A stretch of DNA of 64,000 nt from positions 12,770-76,769 of the forward strand of contig CAYPOM010000006.1 in assembly GCA_964412505.1 (NCBI GenBank). Reading direction: 5' to 3'. This stretch comes from CAYLKK01 sp964412505 (GTDB lineage: Bacteria > Pseudomonadota > Alphaproteobacteria > UBA3830 > CAYLKK01). The notes beneath the pieces are model-generated. The model searched no databases. It was not told the DNA's origin and saw nothing but the letters and a program-made list of their open reading frames with translations. Made by a program: the position numbers and the translations under genes. This document shows, piece by piece, positions 45,314-55,065 of this stretch; position 1 is the stretch's first letter, and every line of letters starts with the position of its first letter.

Positions 45314-46336
45314 ATGGAAAAGAAGAAGGCATTAGAAGCGGCAGTTGCGCAGATAGAAAAAGCGTTTGGTCGCGGTTCGGTTATGAAGTTAGGGCAGAGA
45401 TCTGCGATCGTTGATACAGAAGTTGTTTCTACTGGTTCGATCGGTCTAGATATAGCGCTAGGAGTCGGAGGATTTCCAAAAGGAAGAATTATAGAAGTGT
45501 TCGGCCCAGAAAGCTCAGGTAAAACTACTTTAGCTCTACATACTGTAGCTGAATCTCAAAAATTAGGTGGAACTTGTGCGTACATAGATGCAGAGCATGC
45601 ATTAGACCCAGTTTATGCAAAAAATTTAGGCGTAAATGTTGATGAGCTAATATTGTCTCAGCCTGATACTGGTGAACAAGCATTGGAAATCGCTGACACA
45701 TTAGTACGTTCTGGAGCTATTGACGTTCTAGTAGTGGACAGCGTCGCAGCGTTAGTACCTAAAGCTGAAATCGAAGGGGAAATGGGCGATTCTCATATGG
45801 GTTTACAAGCTAGGTTGATGAGCCAGGCGTTACGTAAATTGACTGCCACAGTAGCTAAGTCAAACTGTATAATGATTTTTATTAACCAGATTAGAATGAA
45901 AATAGGTGTGTTTTTTGGCAGCCCAGAAACAACGACTGGCGGGAACGCATTGAAATTTTATTCTTCTATTCGCGTAGATATTCGTAGAATCGGTTCAATA
46001 AAAGACAAAGATCAAATTATAGGAAATCAGGTTAAAGTAAAAATAGTAAAGAACAAAGTCGCGCCTCCATTTAGAGTAGTAGATTTTGATATTATATATA
46101 GCGAAGGAATTTCTAAATTTGGAGAACTAATAGATATAGGTGTAAAAGCTGGTTTTGTCGATAAATCTGGAGCATGGTTCTCAATGGGAGACCAGAAACT
46201 GGGCCAAGGTAGAGAAGCAGCAAAAGCATTTCTAAAAGAAAATCCTCAGGTTGCACAAAAATTAGAATCTTTAATTAGAAATAAACCAGACGCTGTAAAT
46301 AATTTAGATATAGATTTAGATGCTTCCAGTGACTAA
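45314..46336 (+). CDS. recA: Recombinase RecA
   Basis: The 340-aa protein forms filaments on single-stranded DNA and drives strand exchange. It has Walker A GPESSGKTT near residue 67, Walker B DVLVVDSVAAL, loop L1 EGEMGDSHMG and loop L2 GVFFGSPETTTGGNALK; full-length and well conserved. It is followed 18 bases later by comF. With AddAB, RecG and RmuC it makes a near-complete homologous recombination set in this window. Confidence 0.98.
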   Translation: MEKKKALEAAVAQIEKAFGRGSVMKLGQRSAIVDTEVVSTGSIGLDIALGVGGFPKGRIIEVFGPESSGKTTLALHTVAESQKLGGTCAYIDAEHALDPVYAKNLGVNVDELILSQPDTGEQALEIADTLVRSGAIDVLVVDSVAALVPKAEIEGEMGDSHMGLQARLMSQALRKLTATVAKSNCIMIFINQIRMKIGVFFGSPETTTGGNALKFYSSIRVDIRRIGSIKDKDQIIGNQVKVKIVKNKVAPPFRVVDFDIIYSEGISKFGELIDIGVKAGFVDKSGAWFSMGDQKLGQGREAAKAFLKENPQVAQKLESLIRNKPDAVNNLDIDLDASSD

Positions 46337-46354
46337 ATAAGTATTTCTCCGCAT

Positions 46355-47053
46355 ATGCTCATCGAAAAAATATTAGATATTATATTCCCTAGACGGTGCG
46401 TATTTTGCGGAGATTTAATAGACTCAGCGGATGTTTGTCCTGAATGTTGGAAAAACGTGTTTTGGATTTCTGCGCCGATTTGCGATATTTGTGGCAAACC
46501 TCTTGAATATTCTGATACAAGTTTATGCTATTCATGCATGTCACACAAATTCTGTTTTAATAAGAGCAGGTCAGTTTTCGTGTATGACGATATTACAAAA
46601 AATGCGATTTTAAACTTTAAGCATAGAGAAGCAACTTACATGAGTAAAACTTTTGCTTCTTGGTTGTATAGAGTCGGTAAAGAAATTTTAGAAGATACAC
46701 ACATTATAACATCTGTTCCAATGTATAGAACAAAGCTGCTTAAACGAATGTTTAATCAATCTGCGATTTTAGCTAATGATCTTGCCAATTTATGTGGCGT
46801 ATATAGAAATAACCTGCTTTTAAAAAAGATAAAAGATACTCACACGCAAGAGGGTCTTACTCTTGAAGAAAGAAGAAGAAATCTAATCGGCACTTTTACT
46901 GTTAATGAGAAGTGTAAAAGTATAATCAAAGGGAAAAATATTACAGTAGTAGATGATGTACTTACTACTGGATCTACGATTAATGAATGCGCAAAAGTAC
47001 TTAAACAAAATGGAGCTAGTAAAGTATATGCGCTAACATTAGCTAAAACATAA
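46355..47053 (+). CDS. ComF-family phosphoribosyltransferase-like protein
   Basis: The 232-aa protein has an N-terminal double zinc finger (CVFC...CPEC, CDIC...CYSC within the first ~60 residues) and a C-terminal type I PRTase domain with the PRPP loop VVDDVLTTGSTINECAKVL. This is the ComF layout, linked to DNA uptake in naturally competent bacteria, though many non-competent species keep it. It lies directly behind recA, possibly in the same transcript. Confidence 0.92.
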   Translation: MLIEKILDIIFPRRCVFCGDLIDSADVCPECWKNVFWISAPICDICGKPLEYSDTSLCYSCMSHKFCFNKSRSVFVYDDITKNAILNFKHREATYMSKTFASWLYRVGKEILEDTHIITSVPMYRTKLLKRMFNQSAILANDLANLCGVYRNNLLLKKIKDTHTQEGLTLEERRRNLIGTFTVNEKCKSIIKGKNITVVDDVLTTGSTINECAKVLKQNGASKVYALTLAKT

Positions 47054-47091
47054 ATAATTACCTGGTATTTTTTGTTAAATATTCACACCGT

Positions 47092-48111
47092 TTATTGCTT
47101 AATTTTTTTATCATTCAAAAAGTTCTTGATTGCTTGAGATAAATGTTTTTGACAATACATATACAAGATCCTTTGGCTAACATTTCTATAAACATTTTCT
47201 AATCTTAACTCGTATTGTTCATCAATTAATGAGTATAAGAAATATCCAACGTAGTAGAATGTGCTAACTGGTAAAATGCAATCATGAAATATCAAACCAG
47301 ATTTTTTGTTGATGTAGAATCCTAACCCATATGAAATTTTTGGAATATTTGTATGTACAGTATACTCTAGCATTTTTTTGATGTTTTCTTTGCTATATAA
47401 AAATTTAATTATTTTGCAAAGCTCACTGCTACTAGAAATCACGCCCCCACAGAAACTACCCCCAGTCCATTTCCCTTTTATCTGAGGGTTATTCGGAAAA
47501 CTTAGATCCATGCTAGCTCTTAAATCTGGGTTCGATTTATATAAATCTAAATATGTCGAATCACTTATCAAAAATGTATTCTTTAATCCTAGTTCTTCAA
47601 AAAAATTTGAGCATAAAGTAATGAAACTTTTTTTAGAAATGTACTCTAAAATTTTTCCAGCAATTATATAATTGCAATTATCATATCTAAAAACTTGCCC
47701 AGGGTGAGCATGCTTAACATTTTTTGCAAAATCAACTCCACTAGAATGTGTCAATAGGTGTTTTATTTGTACACCATCTAAAGTATTCATGTTTATTGCA
47801 TTTGAAAATAATCTACTGGAACTTTTAATTTCTTCTAGTTTGTCTTCATTTAATATATCTGTAACATATAGATCAATATCATCTACGTATTTTACCACCA
47901 AATACGCAGTAATTTGCTTAGATAATGAACCTATAAAAAATTGAGTGTTCTCATCTACATATTTGCTGTGTTTAACTATATTGTCGTTTCTGTATAATAT
48001 TCCACTAAATGATAATTCATTATTGAGATATTCGAATATGTAGCTAGCTGATAAAAATATAAGAGCTACTAATAACGTTTTGACTTTTATGCTATTTTTC
48101 GTCTTACACAT
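47092..48111 (-). CDS. Beta-lactamase-related serine hydrolase (class C / DD-peptidase-like)
   Basis: The 339-aa protein starts with a hydrophobic N-terminal segment, then the SxxK nucleophile motif as SLSK (Ser62-Lys65), HLLTHSSG near residue 118, and the Y-x-N motif as YDN (143-145). The third motif, H/K-T/S-G, is not clear; FHDC is in its place. The family includes penicillin-recognising hydrolases and esterases. I placed the start at ATG 48111, giving a 25-base overlap with rodA; a longer frame runs inside rodA but lacks sense. Whether it is active is open. Confidence 0.8.
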   Translation of the reverse strand: MCKTKNSIKVKTLLVALIFLSASYIFEYLNNELSFSGILYRNDNIVKHSKYVDENTQFFIGSLSKQITAYLVVKYVDDIDLYVTDILNEDKLEEIKSSSRLFSNAINMNTLDGVQIKHLLTHSSGVDFAKNVKHAHPGQVFRYDNCNYIIAGKILEYISKKSFITLCSNFFEELGLKNTFLISDSTYLDLYKSNPDLRASMDLSFPNNPQIKGKWTGGSFCGGVISSSSELCKIIKFLYSKENIKKMLEYTVHTNIPKISYGLGFYINKKSGLIFHDCILPVSTFYYVGYFLYSLIDEQYELRLENVYRNVSQRILYMYCQKHLSQAIKNFLNDKKIKQ

Positions 48112-49283
48112 GAAATTGCTAGTCCTAAAGAAATAGATAATGTAAGTAAAGAGCTTCCTCCATATGATAAAAATGGAATAGGGATTCCGACTACAGGGAC
48201 AAGTCCTATAACCATGGATATATTTATAAAAGCATGTAAAAATATCATTATAGCGACTCCCAAACAAACATATTTATCAAACCTATTTTTCGCTCTAAAA
48301 TACATGTATATCAGATAGTAGATTAAAAAAAGAAATAAAATCACTATCAATACAGCTATAAAAAAACCTCCCTCTTCTAATATGGCAGTAAATATAAAAT
48401 CAGTATTTTTTTCTGGAAGAAAATTAAGAGCGGATTGTGAACCTGCTGCATATCCTTTTCCATATATTCCACCGGACCCAGCTGCTATTTTAGATTGCAA
48501 GATGTGATAACCTGTTCCAAGTGGATCTCTTTCTGGGTCTAGAAAAGTTAGTACTCGTGATTTCTGGTATGGTCTCAAAGCGAACCATATACATGGCATA
48601 GATATTAACACTGAAGCAATTAACATAATTATATATTTTAGAGGGAATCCAGCTGTAAATATTATTGCAGCTCCTATGCCTAAAAATAACAATGCTGTTC
48701 CCAAGTCAGGTTGTTTTGCTATTAATATAACTGGCACCATTAGTATGCAGATTGCTCCAATATGCTCCTTTAATTTAACTGTATTTATGCTTGATCTTTG
48801 ATTGTAATATCTTGCTAATGCAATAATTATAGTAAATTTTGCTATTTCCGATGGTTGAAGAGATATTATGTATAAATCGATCCATCTTTGTGCTCCTAAT
48901 TTTGTGGAACCAAAAAAATGCACTATTATTAATACAAAAATTGATGTTATATAAATTGGGTAAGCAAATGCTTCAAAGTTTCTTTTATCTAGAGAAGCGA
49001 CGAAAAATATTATAACTATTGCTGCAGCAATTTTAAATGTGTGCTTTATAAATATAGTATTTAAAGATAATCCATTTATCGAAAATTGATACAAACAACT
49101 TAGCGCGAATAAAGAAAATAAACAAAAGAATAAAGGCCAAAAAGCAAAAAAAATATCCAATGCTATTTTTAAAAAATCTCCACATAAATTAGATTGAACA
49201 AGATATTTTATTCTTCTGTGGGAAAGCATATCAATATTGCTATTTTTTTTGTTATTTAACTTGATTGCTTTTTTCATTTTCAT
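48087..49283 (-). CDS. rodA: Peptidoglycan polymerase RodA (SEDS family)
   Basis: RodA polymerises lipid II during side-wall growth with PBP2 and MreBCD. The 398-aa protein has about ten membrane helices and the SEDS motifs KQPDLGTALLFLG, GTGYHILQSKIAAGSGG, KGYAAGSQSALNFLPEKNTDFIF with the catalytic Asp, and GIPIPFLSYGGSSLL near the end. The PBP2 gene that usually precedes it is not here. Followed by an overlapping serine hydrolase gene. Confidence 0.97.
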   Translation of the reverse strand: MKMKKAIKLNNKKNSNIDMLSHRRIKYLVQSNLCGDFLKIALDIFFAFWPLFFCLFSLFALSCLYQFSINGLSLNTIFIKHTFKIAAAIVIIFFVASLDKRNFEAFAYPIYITSIFVLIIVHFFGSTKLGAQRWIDLYIISLQPSEIAKFTIIIALARYYNQRSSINTVKLKEHIGAICILMVPVILIAKQPDLGTALLFLGIGAAIIFTAGFPLKYIIMLIASVLISMPCIWFALRPYQKSRVLTFLDPERDPLGTGYHILQSKIAAGSGGIYGKGYAAGSQSALNFLPEKNTDFIFTAILEEGGFFIAVLIVILFLFLIYYLIYMYFRAKNRFDKYVCLGVAIMIFLHAFINISMVIGLVPVVGIPIPFLSYGGSSLLTLSISLGLAISCVRRKIA

Positions 49284-49379
49284 AATCTTCTAAAAATCTT
49301 TATTCCATAAATGCTTAATAGAATATATATTGCATCTTTTATCATACACAAACAAGTATGTTTTATAATTAATCACCAT

Positions 49380-50819
49380 CTAAAAAATATTTAATATTAC
49401 TGATGTCGCGCAGTTAATGTTGATTGCAGCTATTTCTTTCCCATACTTATCAAAACATCCAGAAAAACCATAATTATTAACCCTAATATATGGAATACCA
49501 TATTCTATTGCCATAGCTCTTGAAATTAAATGATGGTGCTTTGCTTCTTGAGAATTTTTGAACCAACCGTCGTTTGTGATGTTTACGACAAAATCTGCGT
49601 TTCTGTAATTTACAGGTGGAAATATTGCTTCGTAACAGATTTGCAGTAAAATTTTACATCCATTAATTACAAAAATATTTTTAGAGTTTCCTTTTGTAAA
49701 AGAGCCAAGTTGGTTTGCTATGCTACTAAACTTAATATACTCTTTTGCCGGTATGTATTCTCCAAAAGGCAATAAATGTTGCTTGTCATAGTACTCTACA
49801 TGATCGTTAGAAAAAATTATTGCAGAATTATAATAATTACCATCATTATCTTTTCTAATCGCACCAAATATAAAATTATCGCAATTTTTTAGTACAGGTG
49901 AAAGTATATCGCGAACATAACGACTATCTTTATCTAAATAAACCCATGGGAATGTCACTTCTGGCCAAATTTCTAGATCTACATGATCACATCTTTCTTG
50001 CGATATCTTTATATACTTTTCTAAATTTTTAACTGCTAAATCCGTATTCTCTTTATCTGATTGCCAAATGTTACCTTGTACAATTTTTACTTTAATACTT
50101 CTTTTGTTATATTCTTGGTCAAGAGTATTTATGCGTACTAAACCAAATAGTAAAATAAATGAAAAAATACATACAGCAATATATAATACATTCCTTTTTT
50201 TAGTGCCAATATAAAGAGCAAGTAATACAGTAATTAGGTACGTAAAAAAACTTAATCCATATATAGATATCGCAGACGTAATTTGTAATGGTATAATACT
50301 TCCAATCCAACAATACCCAATTATATGCCAAGTAAATCCAGTAAATGCATATGAAGCTATAATCTCACAAAATACAAAAATCCCTGAACAAATCACAGAC
50401 AACACAAATTTATTGGATATTATTTTATGCCAGCATAGTCTAGATATAAAAAATGCAGGAACTAATGAGTAGCATGCCAAATAAATCGGCATAAAAACTA
50501 CAGAAAATGGCATAAGCCAAAAATACTGATTTATATCAAATGTTAGAGGTGTATATACCCAATATAAATTCCCAAGATAAACACAAAAAAAAGCCGCAAA
50601 TGTTTTTTTATATATTTGCATATTCTTTTTTAAGTCTTCAATAATATATGAAAAAATTACAGATAAGTTTAGAACAAATAAACAAGCTGTTGCTAAATTT
50701 TCTTTCGAAAGAGCAGAAAGAGCAATAAGTAAAATACAGTGACAGTATAAAGCCGCACCGCTTCCTTTATTTTGATTAAAACAAGACACGAATTGATTAA
50801 TACATGATAAAATTTCCAT
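49380..50819 (-). CDS. lnt: Apolipoprotein N-acyltransferase
   Basis: Lnt adds the third acyl chain to lipoproteins on the outer face of the inner membrane. The 479-aa protein has an N-terminal membrane part (~residues 25-225) and a periplasmic nitrilase domain with the Glu-Lys-Cys triad: Glu in LEIWPEVTFPW, Lys in YYDKQHLLPFGEYIP, Cys in LLQICYEAIFP. It is consistent with the several lipoproteins in this window. Confidence 0.95.
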   Translation of the reverse strand: MEILSCINQFVSCFNQNKGSGAALYCHCILLIALSALSKENLATACLFVLNLSVIFSYIIEDLKKNMQIYKKTFAAFFCVYLGNLYWVYTPLTFDINQYFWLMPFSVVFMPIYLACYSLVPAFFISRLCWHKIISNKFVLSVICSGIFVFCEIIASYAFTGFTWHIIGYCWIGSIIPLQITSAISIYGLSFFTYLITVLLALYIGTKKRNVLYIAVCIFSFILLFGLVRINTLDQEYNKRSIKVKIVQGNIWQSDKENTDLAVKNLEKYIKISQERCDHVDLEIWPEVTFPWVYLDKDSRYVRDILSPVLKNCDNFIFGAIRKDNDGNYYNSAIIFSNDHVEYYDKQHLLPFGEYIPAKEYIKFSSIANQLGSFTKGNSKNIFVINGCKILLQICYEAIFPPVNYRNADFVVNITNDGWFKNSQEAKHHHLISRAMAIEYGIPYIRVNNYGFSGCFDKYGKEIAAININCATSVILNIF

Positions 50820-50862
50820 ATACTTATGCTGCCTTCTTATGTATCCACAATCCAGCTAAATA

Positions 50863-50883
50863 GGCGAGGCAGTTAGCCTCACC
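50863..50883 (-). terminator. Possible terminator after gatB
   Basis: An 8-bp GC-rich stem GGCGAGGC/GCCTCACC (one G-T pair) with a five-base loop AGTTA lies between gatB and lnt. The T-run is weak on the minus strand and better on the plus strand, so direction is uncertain. Confidence 0.45.
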
Positions 50884-50898
50884 TTTGCTTTTTATGCT

Positions 50899-52365
50899 TT
50901 ATTTTTGAAGTTCTTCTAAAAGAATTTCATTCAATAATTTCGGATTAAGTTTACCCCCAGTTTTCTTCATGACTTGTCCAACAAAAAATCCGAATAATTT
51001 GTCTTTCCCAGATTTATACTCTAAAACCTTATCTGCATTCGTTTCTAGGATTTCTCTAATTTCTTGAGCTATAACGTTAGCATCAGAAACCTGAACTAAT
51101 CCTTTTTCTTTCACAACTGATTCTGCATCTTTTCCTGATGTCCACATGTTTTCGAAAACTTCCTTTGCTATTTTAGAAGAAATCGTGCCATCTAAAATTA
51201 GCTTGATTAATCCAGCTAAGTTTTCTGCAGAAATTTTACATTCTACTATTCCTAATCCATCTTTATTCAAGTAAGAGAAGCATTCTCCTAGGAGCCAGTT
51301 GGATATTAATTTTGCAGACTCTTTCGTCCCATCAGAAAAAGAGACAGCCGTGTCATAATATTCTGCTATTTCGATTTCTGACGATATAAGTTCAGCGTCA
51401 TATTTAGGCAATCCTAATTTTTCTTGCAATCTTTCTGATTTTGCATCAGGAAGCTCTGGGATTTCTGCTTTTATTCGATCTATTCGCTCTTGCGTCAAAA
51501 TTAGCGCAGGTAAATCAGGATCTGGGAAATACCTGTAATCTTGCGCATCTTCTTTTGAACGCATCAAACGTGTCTCGCCTGTAGTACTATCAAATAAGCG
51601 AGTTTCTTGTTCAATGGCTCCTCCATTTTCAAGTATTTCTATTTGACGATTTATTTCAAAATTTATTGCTTGTGCCAAGAACCTAACAGAGTTAACGTTC
51701 TTTATTTCAGCTCTTGTTCCGTATGGTGTTCCTGGTCTGTGAATGGAAATATTTACATCAGCTCTCATGCTACCTTCTTCCATGTTGCCATCACATGTCT
51801 TCAGATACCTAAAAATCGACCTTAATTTTTTTAAGAACAAAGCCGCTTCTTCCGCAGATCTCATATCCGGATGCGTAACAATTTCCATCAGACCAACGCC
51901 TGATCTATTTAAATCAATAAATGATTTTTTAGGGTCTTGGTCATGTACACTTTTACCAGCATCCTGTTCTATATGAATACGTTCGATTCTTATATCGTGT
52001 TTTACGCCATCTTCCGTCTCTACTGTTACCAAACCATCACTAACTATCGGATGTTTAAATTGTGAAATTTGATATCCTTGAGGAAGATCTGGATAAAAGT
52101 AATTTTTTCTATCAAAGTGTGAAACTAAATTTATTTTAGCATTCAATCCAAGACCAGTTTTAATTGCTTGATCTACACAAAACTCATTTAAAACAGGTAG
52201 AACGCCAGGTAATGCCATATCGACTAATGATACGTTCTTATTTGGATCTGCACCAAATTTTGCAGAAGCGCTAGAAAATAACTTAGATTCTGAAATAATC
52301 TGAGCATGAACTTCAAGTCCTATTACCGCTTCCCATTCGCCAGTAGATGTAATGATATAAGCCAT
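50899..52365 (-). CDS. gatB: Asp/Glu-tRNA amidotransferase subunit B
   Basis: GatB is the tRNA-binding kinase subunit of GatCAB, which turns Glu-tRNA(Gln) and/or Asp-tRNA(Asn) into the amide forms. The 488-aa protein has AVIGLEVHAQ near residue 15, FDRKNYFYPDLPQGYQISQ and RADVNIS, with a C-terminal YqeY-like tail ending around KLNPKLLNEILLEEL. AAGAGGATAAAA precedes the ATG. It follows gatA by 19 bases. gatC is not in this cluster. Confidence 0.98.
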   Translation of the reverse strand: MAYIITSTGEWEAVIGLEVHAQIISESKLFSSASAKFGADPNKNVSLVDMALPGVLPVLNEFCVDQAIKTGLGLNAKINLVSHFDRKNYFYPDLPQGYQISQFKHPIVSDGLVTVETEDGVKHDIRIERIHIEQDAGKSVHDQDPKKSFIDLNRSGVGLMEIVTHPDMRSAEEAALFLKKLRSIFRYLKTCDGNMEEGSMRADVNISIHRPGTPYGTRAEIKNVNSVRFLAQAINFEINRQIEILENGGAIEQETRLFDSTTGETRLMRSKEDAQDYRYFPDPDLPALILTQERIDRIKAEIPELPDAKSERLQEKLGLPKYDAELISSEIEIAEYYDTAVSFSDGTKESAKLISNWLLGECFSYLNKDGLGIVECKISAENLAGLIKLILDGTISSKIAKEVFENMWTSGKDAESVVKEKGLVQVSDANVIAQEIREILETNADKVLEYKSGKDKLFGFFVGQVMKKTGGKLNPKLLNEILLEELQK

Positions 52366-52384
52366 TTTTATCCTCTTAATAATG

Positions 52385-53833
52385 TTAAATACATAAAGAT
52401 TTAAAATTAGCTGATTTTTCTATAACATAACCAGCTGAAATTAAATCTTTTTCATGGAACTTCTTTGCTATTAATTGTATCCCTAATGGTAATCCATTTT
52501 TATCCAAGCCTGCAGGAATCGAAATTGCTGGCAATCCAGTTATATTTACAGTAACTGTAAATATGTCGTTTAAGTACATCTGAATAGGATCTTTCGGTTG
52601 GCTGTTTATTGAAAACGCACTTCCTGTCGTTGTTGGCATTAATATCAAATCAACTGATTTGAAAATTTCATCATATTTTTGAGAAATAACCTTTTGTACA
52701 GCTTTAGCTTTTGCGTAATATGCGTCGAAATATCCTGAAGATAAAACATACGTCCCTATCATAATTCTTCTTTTTACTTCCGCACCAAAACCTTCAGTCC
52801 TTGTATTTTCATACAATTCATTCAAAGAATTTGCATTTGGACTTCTATATCCATACCTCACACCATCATATCTAGCTAAATTTGAAGAAGCTTCTGCTGG
52901 TGCTATCACATAGTAAGCTGCCAATGATATGTCGCAATCAGGAATAGAAATTTCTACTAAATCCGCTCCATTTGCTTTGAGCCATTGCTTTGCTTCTTCT
53001 ATGTATTTGAGCATACATGGAGACGTACCTTCAAATACTTTATCAGATAAAACTCCGACTTTCATGCCCTTTATCGAGTTTCCTATATACGATTCAAAAT
53101 CTTCTTTTTCCAGATTCTTTGATGTTGAATCGTTTGTGTCATACCCTGCGATCGCATTTAAAAACATTGCTGCGTCACGTACAGTTTTTGTCATTGGTCC
53201 AGCTTGGTCTAGTGACGATGAAAAAGCAACCATGCCATATCTTGAGCATCTTCCATAAGATGGCTTGAGTCCAACTATCCCGCAAAATGCTGCTGGTTGT
53301 CTTATCGACCCTCCTGTATCAGAACCGGTCGCCGCAGCACACAAACCTCCAGCTACAGCAGCAGCAGAACCACCAGATGACCCTCCAGGAACTAGTGCTT
53401 CACTTCTACTCCAAGGATTAACAACTGCTCCGAAATAGCTAGTAGTATTTGAAGAACCCATAGCAAATTCGTCCATATTAGTTTTCCCAAGAAAAACACT
53501 TCCGCAATCTAGCAATTTCTGAGTAACTGTCGATTCGTATGGGGCTATAAAATTATGCAACATTTTTGAACCAGCTGTAGTCTTTATGCCTTTTGTTAAA
53601 AATAGGTCTTTTATAGCCAAAGGAATACCTTCTAAATACCCTTGTTCATTTTTTGAAATCTTATCGTCTGAAATTTTCGCTTGGTTTAATGCATAGTCTT
53701 GGCAAACAGTTATATATGCATTTAAATTAGAAAACTTTTCTATTCTTTCTAAATAATGTTTTGTTAATTCTACAGCTGAAAATTCTTTTTTTAATAAAGC
53801 CGACTTAAGTTCGAATATCGACAATTTATTCAT
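52385..53833 (-). CDS. gatA: Asp/Glu-tRNA amidotransferase subunit A
   Basis: GatA is the amidase-signature subunit that frees ammonia from glutamine. The 482-aa protein has the Ser-cisSer-Lys triad in IPLAIKDLFLTKG (Lys), GGSSGGSAAAVAGG and TGSDTGGSIRQPA. Start is behind GAGGAAAAT. It follows a strong terminator after rpsR, so it should have its own promoter in the short gap. Confidence 0.98.
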   Translation of the reverse strand: MNKLSIFELKSALLKKEFSAVELTKHYLERIEKFSNLNAYITVCQDYALNQAKISDDKISKNEQGYLEGIPLAIKDLFLTKGIKTTAGSKMLHNFIAPYESTVTQKLLDCGSVFLGKTNMDEFAMGSSNTTSYFGAVVNPWSRSEALVPGGSSGGSAAAVAGGLCAAATGSDTGGSIRQPAAFCGIVGLKPSYGRCSRYGMVAFSSSLDQAGPMTKTVRDAAMFLNAIAGYDTNDSTSKNLEKEDFESYIGNSIKGMKVGVLSDKVFEGTSPCMLKYIEEAKQWLKANGADLVEISIPDCDISLAAYYVIAPAEASSNLARYDGVRYGYRSPNANSLNELYENTRTEGFGAEVKRRIMIGTYVLSSGYFDAYYAKAKAVQKVISQKYDEIFKSVDLILMPTTTGSAFSINSQPKDPIQMYLNDIFTVTVNITGLPAISIPAGLDKNGLPLGIQLIAKKFHEKDLISAGYVIEKSANFKSLCI

Positions 53834-53861
53834 ATTTTCCTCAAATAATTTCTATCTTATA

Positions 53862-53899
53862 TAAAAAAGAGCGATTCGAACTACGAAGCTCAAATCGCT
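53862..53899 (-). terminator. Intrinsic terminator of rpsF-rpsR
   Basis: On the minus strand a 13-bp stem (53870-53899) with a TCGT loop is followed by CTTTTTTAT. It lies 27 bases after the rpsR stop. Strong by structure and T-run. Confidence 0.85.
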
Positions 53900-53925
53900 A
53901 CACTTACCATAAAAGCGTAATTTTG

Positions 53926-54213
53926 TTAGTCTGCTACATATGGAAGCAAAGCTAAAAACCTGGCTCTTTTAATTGCGATCGCTAATTCTCTCTGATATTT
54001 AGCAGATGCCATAGTAACACGATTTGGCATTATCCTTCCGTGTTCAGAAACGTATTTCTGCAAAGTTCTTGGATCCTTGTAGTCAATCTTTTCTTTACCT
54101 TGAGAAAAAGGGCAAATGCGTTTTTTCTCTACTGCGCCACCGAGATTATTTCTCGAATTATTGCGAGCTCCATCTATCTTATTTAAAGTAACGTTACTTT
54201 CAACTTTTTTCAT
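53926..54213 (-). CDS. rpsR: 30S ribosomal protein S18
   Basis: The 95-aa protein has the S18 core: CPFSQGKEKIDYKDPRTLQKYVSEHGRI split across residues 33-60, then RVTMASAKYQRELAIAIKRARFLALLPY. The N-terminal ~30 residues are an extension typical of some alphaproteobacteria. It lies four bases after rpsF. rplI, which often follows, is replaced here by a terminator and gatA. Confidence 0.97.
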   Translation of the reverse strand: MKKVESNVTLNKIDGARNNSRNNLGGAVEKKRICPFSQGKEKIDYKDPRTLQKYVSEHGRIMPNRVTMASAKYQRELAIAIKRARFLALLPYVAD

Positions 54214-54217
54214 AATC

Positions 54218-54691
54218 CTATGCCTCCTCAGCTTCCTGCTTTACATTTAGTTCAGCAGAGCTATCTGCGTCACCAGTTTCACTGTCTGAAGTATTTATCG
54301 CGTTTTTGTTTCTATACCCTGAATCTTTCATCTTAGACTTTGCTATAGCTGAATTACTTTCAGAGAAAAACTTAGCTTGAGTAATTAAATTTTCTCTAGT
54401 TTCAAATGAGTCTACTTTTACGACTAAGAAACGAATGATATCTTCATTCAAACCCATCATTCGCTCTAATTCTCTGATATGTTTAGACCCAATTTTAATT
54501 TGCATTACATAATAATGCCCTTTGTTATTTTTCTTTATAGGATAGCACAAATTTCTTAATCCGCAGTACTCGCTTCTTACGACTTCCCCGCCATTCTTTG
54601 TAACGAACAAATCAAGCCCAACTACTAGAGCTTCCATTTGCTGTTGCGTTAAGTCTTGACGACCTATAATTACATTTTCATACAATTTCAT
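54218..54691 (-). CDS. rpsF: 30S ribosomal protein S6
   Basis: The 157-aa protein has the S6 fold signature YENVIIGRQDLTQQQ and LRNLCYPIKKNNKGHYYVMQ in the first ~95 residues. The C-terminal ~55 residues are a charged, acidic tail that is longer than in E. coli S6, like other alphaproteobacterial S6 proteins. A consensus promoter lies about 60 bases upstream. First gene of rpsF-rpsR. Confidence 0.97.
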   Translation of the reverse strand: MKLYENVIIGRQDLTQQQMEALVVGLDLFVTKNGGEVVRSEYCGLRNLCYPIKKNNKGHYYVMQIKIGSKHIRELERMMGLNEDIIRFLVVKVDSFETRENLITQAKFFSESNSAIAKSKMKDSGYRNKNAINTSDSETGDADSSAELNVKQEAEEA

Positions 54692-54751
54692 ATTTACAAA
54701 CCAAAAATAAAAAGAAAGTAAAGCTCTTATGCCTTACATAAAATCCTCTTT

Positions 54752-54781
54752 ATTATAGCATGCATATAAATCTTGCGTCAA
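54752..54781 (-). promoter_or_regulatory. Promoter of rpsF-rpsR
   Basis: On the minus strand TTGACG (54781-54776) and a perfect TATAAT (54757-54752) are separated by 18 bases. Position suits a leader of about 55 bases before the rpsF ATG. Confidence 0.75.
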
Positions 54782-55024
54782 TATTATTGGGATTGACTGT
54801 ATAAGTTCTATACACTAATTGATATATTGAATATGTACATTAATTTAATGACGCTGTCAAGCTATCTATTTCCAAATATATTCTTTTTCCATTAGTTTAA
54901 GCAAATGATGATACTAATTGATATCGGCTTAAGTTATATTTTACATCTGATGTATATTAACAAATACAATGAGGCTAACAAACGGTCTCAATATACTTGA
55001 ACTTATACAATACAAACAACTAGC
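54782..55024. other. AT-rich gap between rpsF promoter and tRNA-Thr promoter
   Basis: About 240 bases between two divergent promoters. I see no gene, repeat or clear regulatory motif. Confidence 0.5.
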
Positions 55025-55053
55025 TTTACATTCGATATTTATTGAAGTACAAT
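55025..55053 (+). promoter_or_regulatory. Promoter of tRNA-Thr
   Basis: TTTACA at 55025-55030, 17-base spacer, TACAAT at 55048-55053; the -10 ends 12 bases before the tRNA 5' end. Confidence 0.6.
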
Positions 55054-55065
55054 TATACATGTAAT

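Noticed and set aside
48112..48267. N-terminal extension of the serine hydrolase frame inside rodA
   Set aside because: The extra 52 residues are the antiphase reading of the conserved RodA C-terminus and would bury the hydrophobic N-terminal segment; the ATG at 48111 is more sensible.
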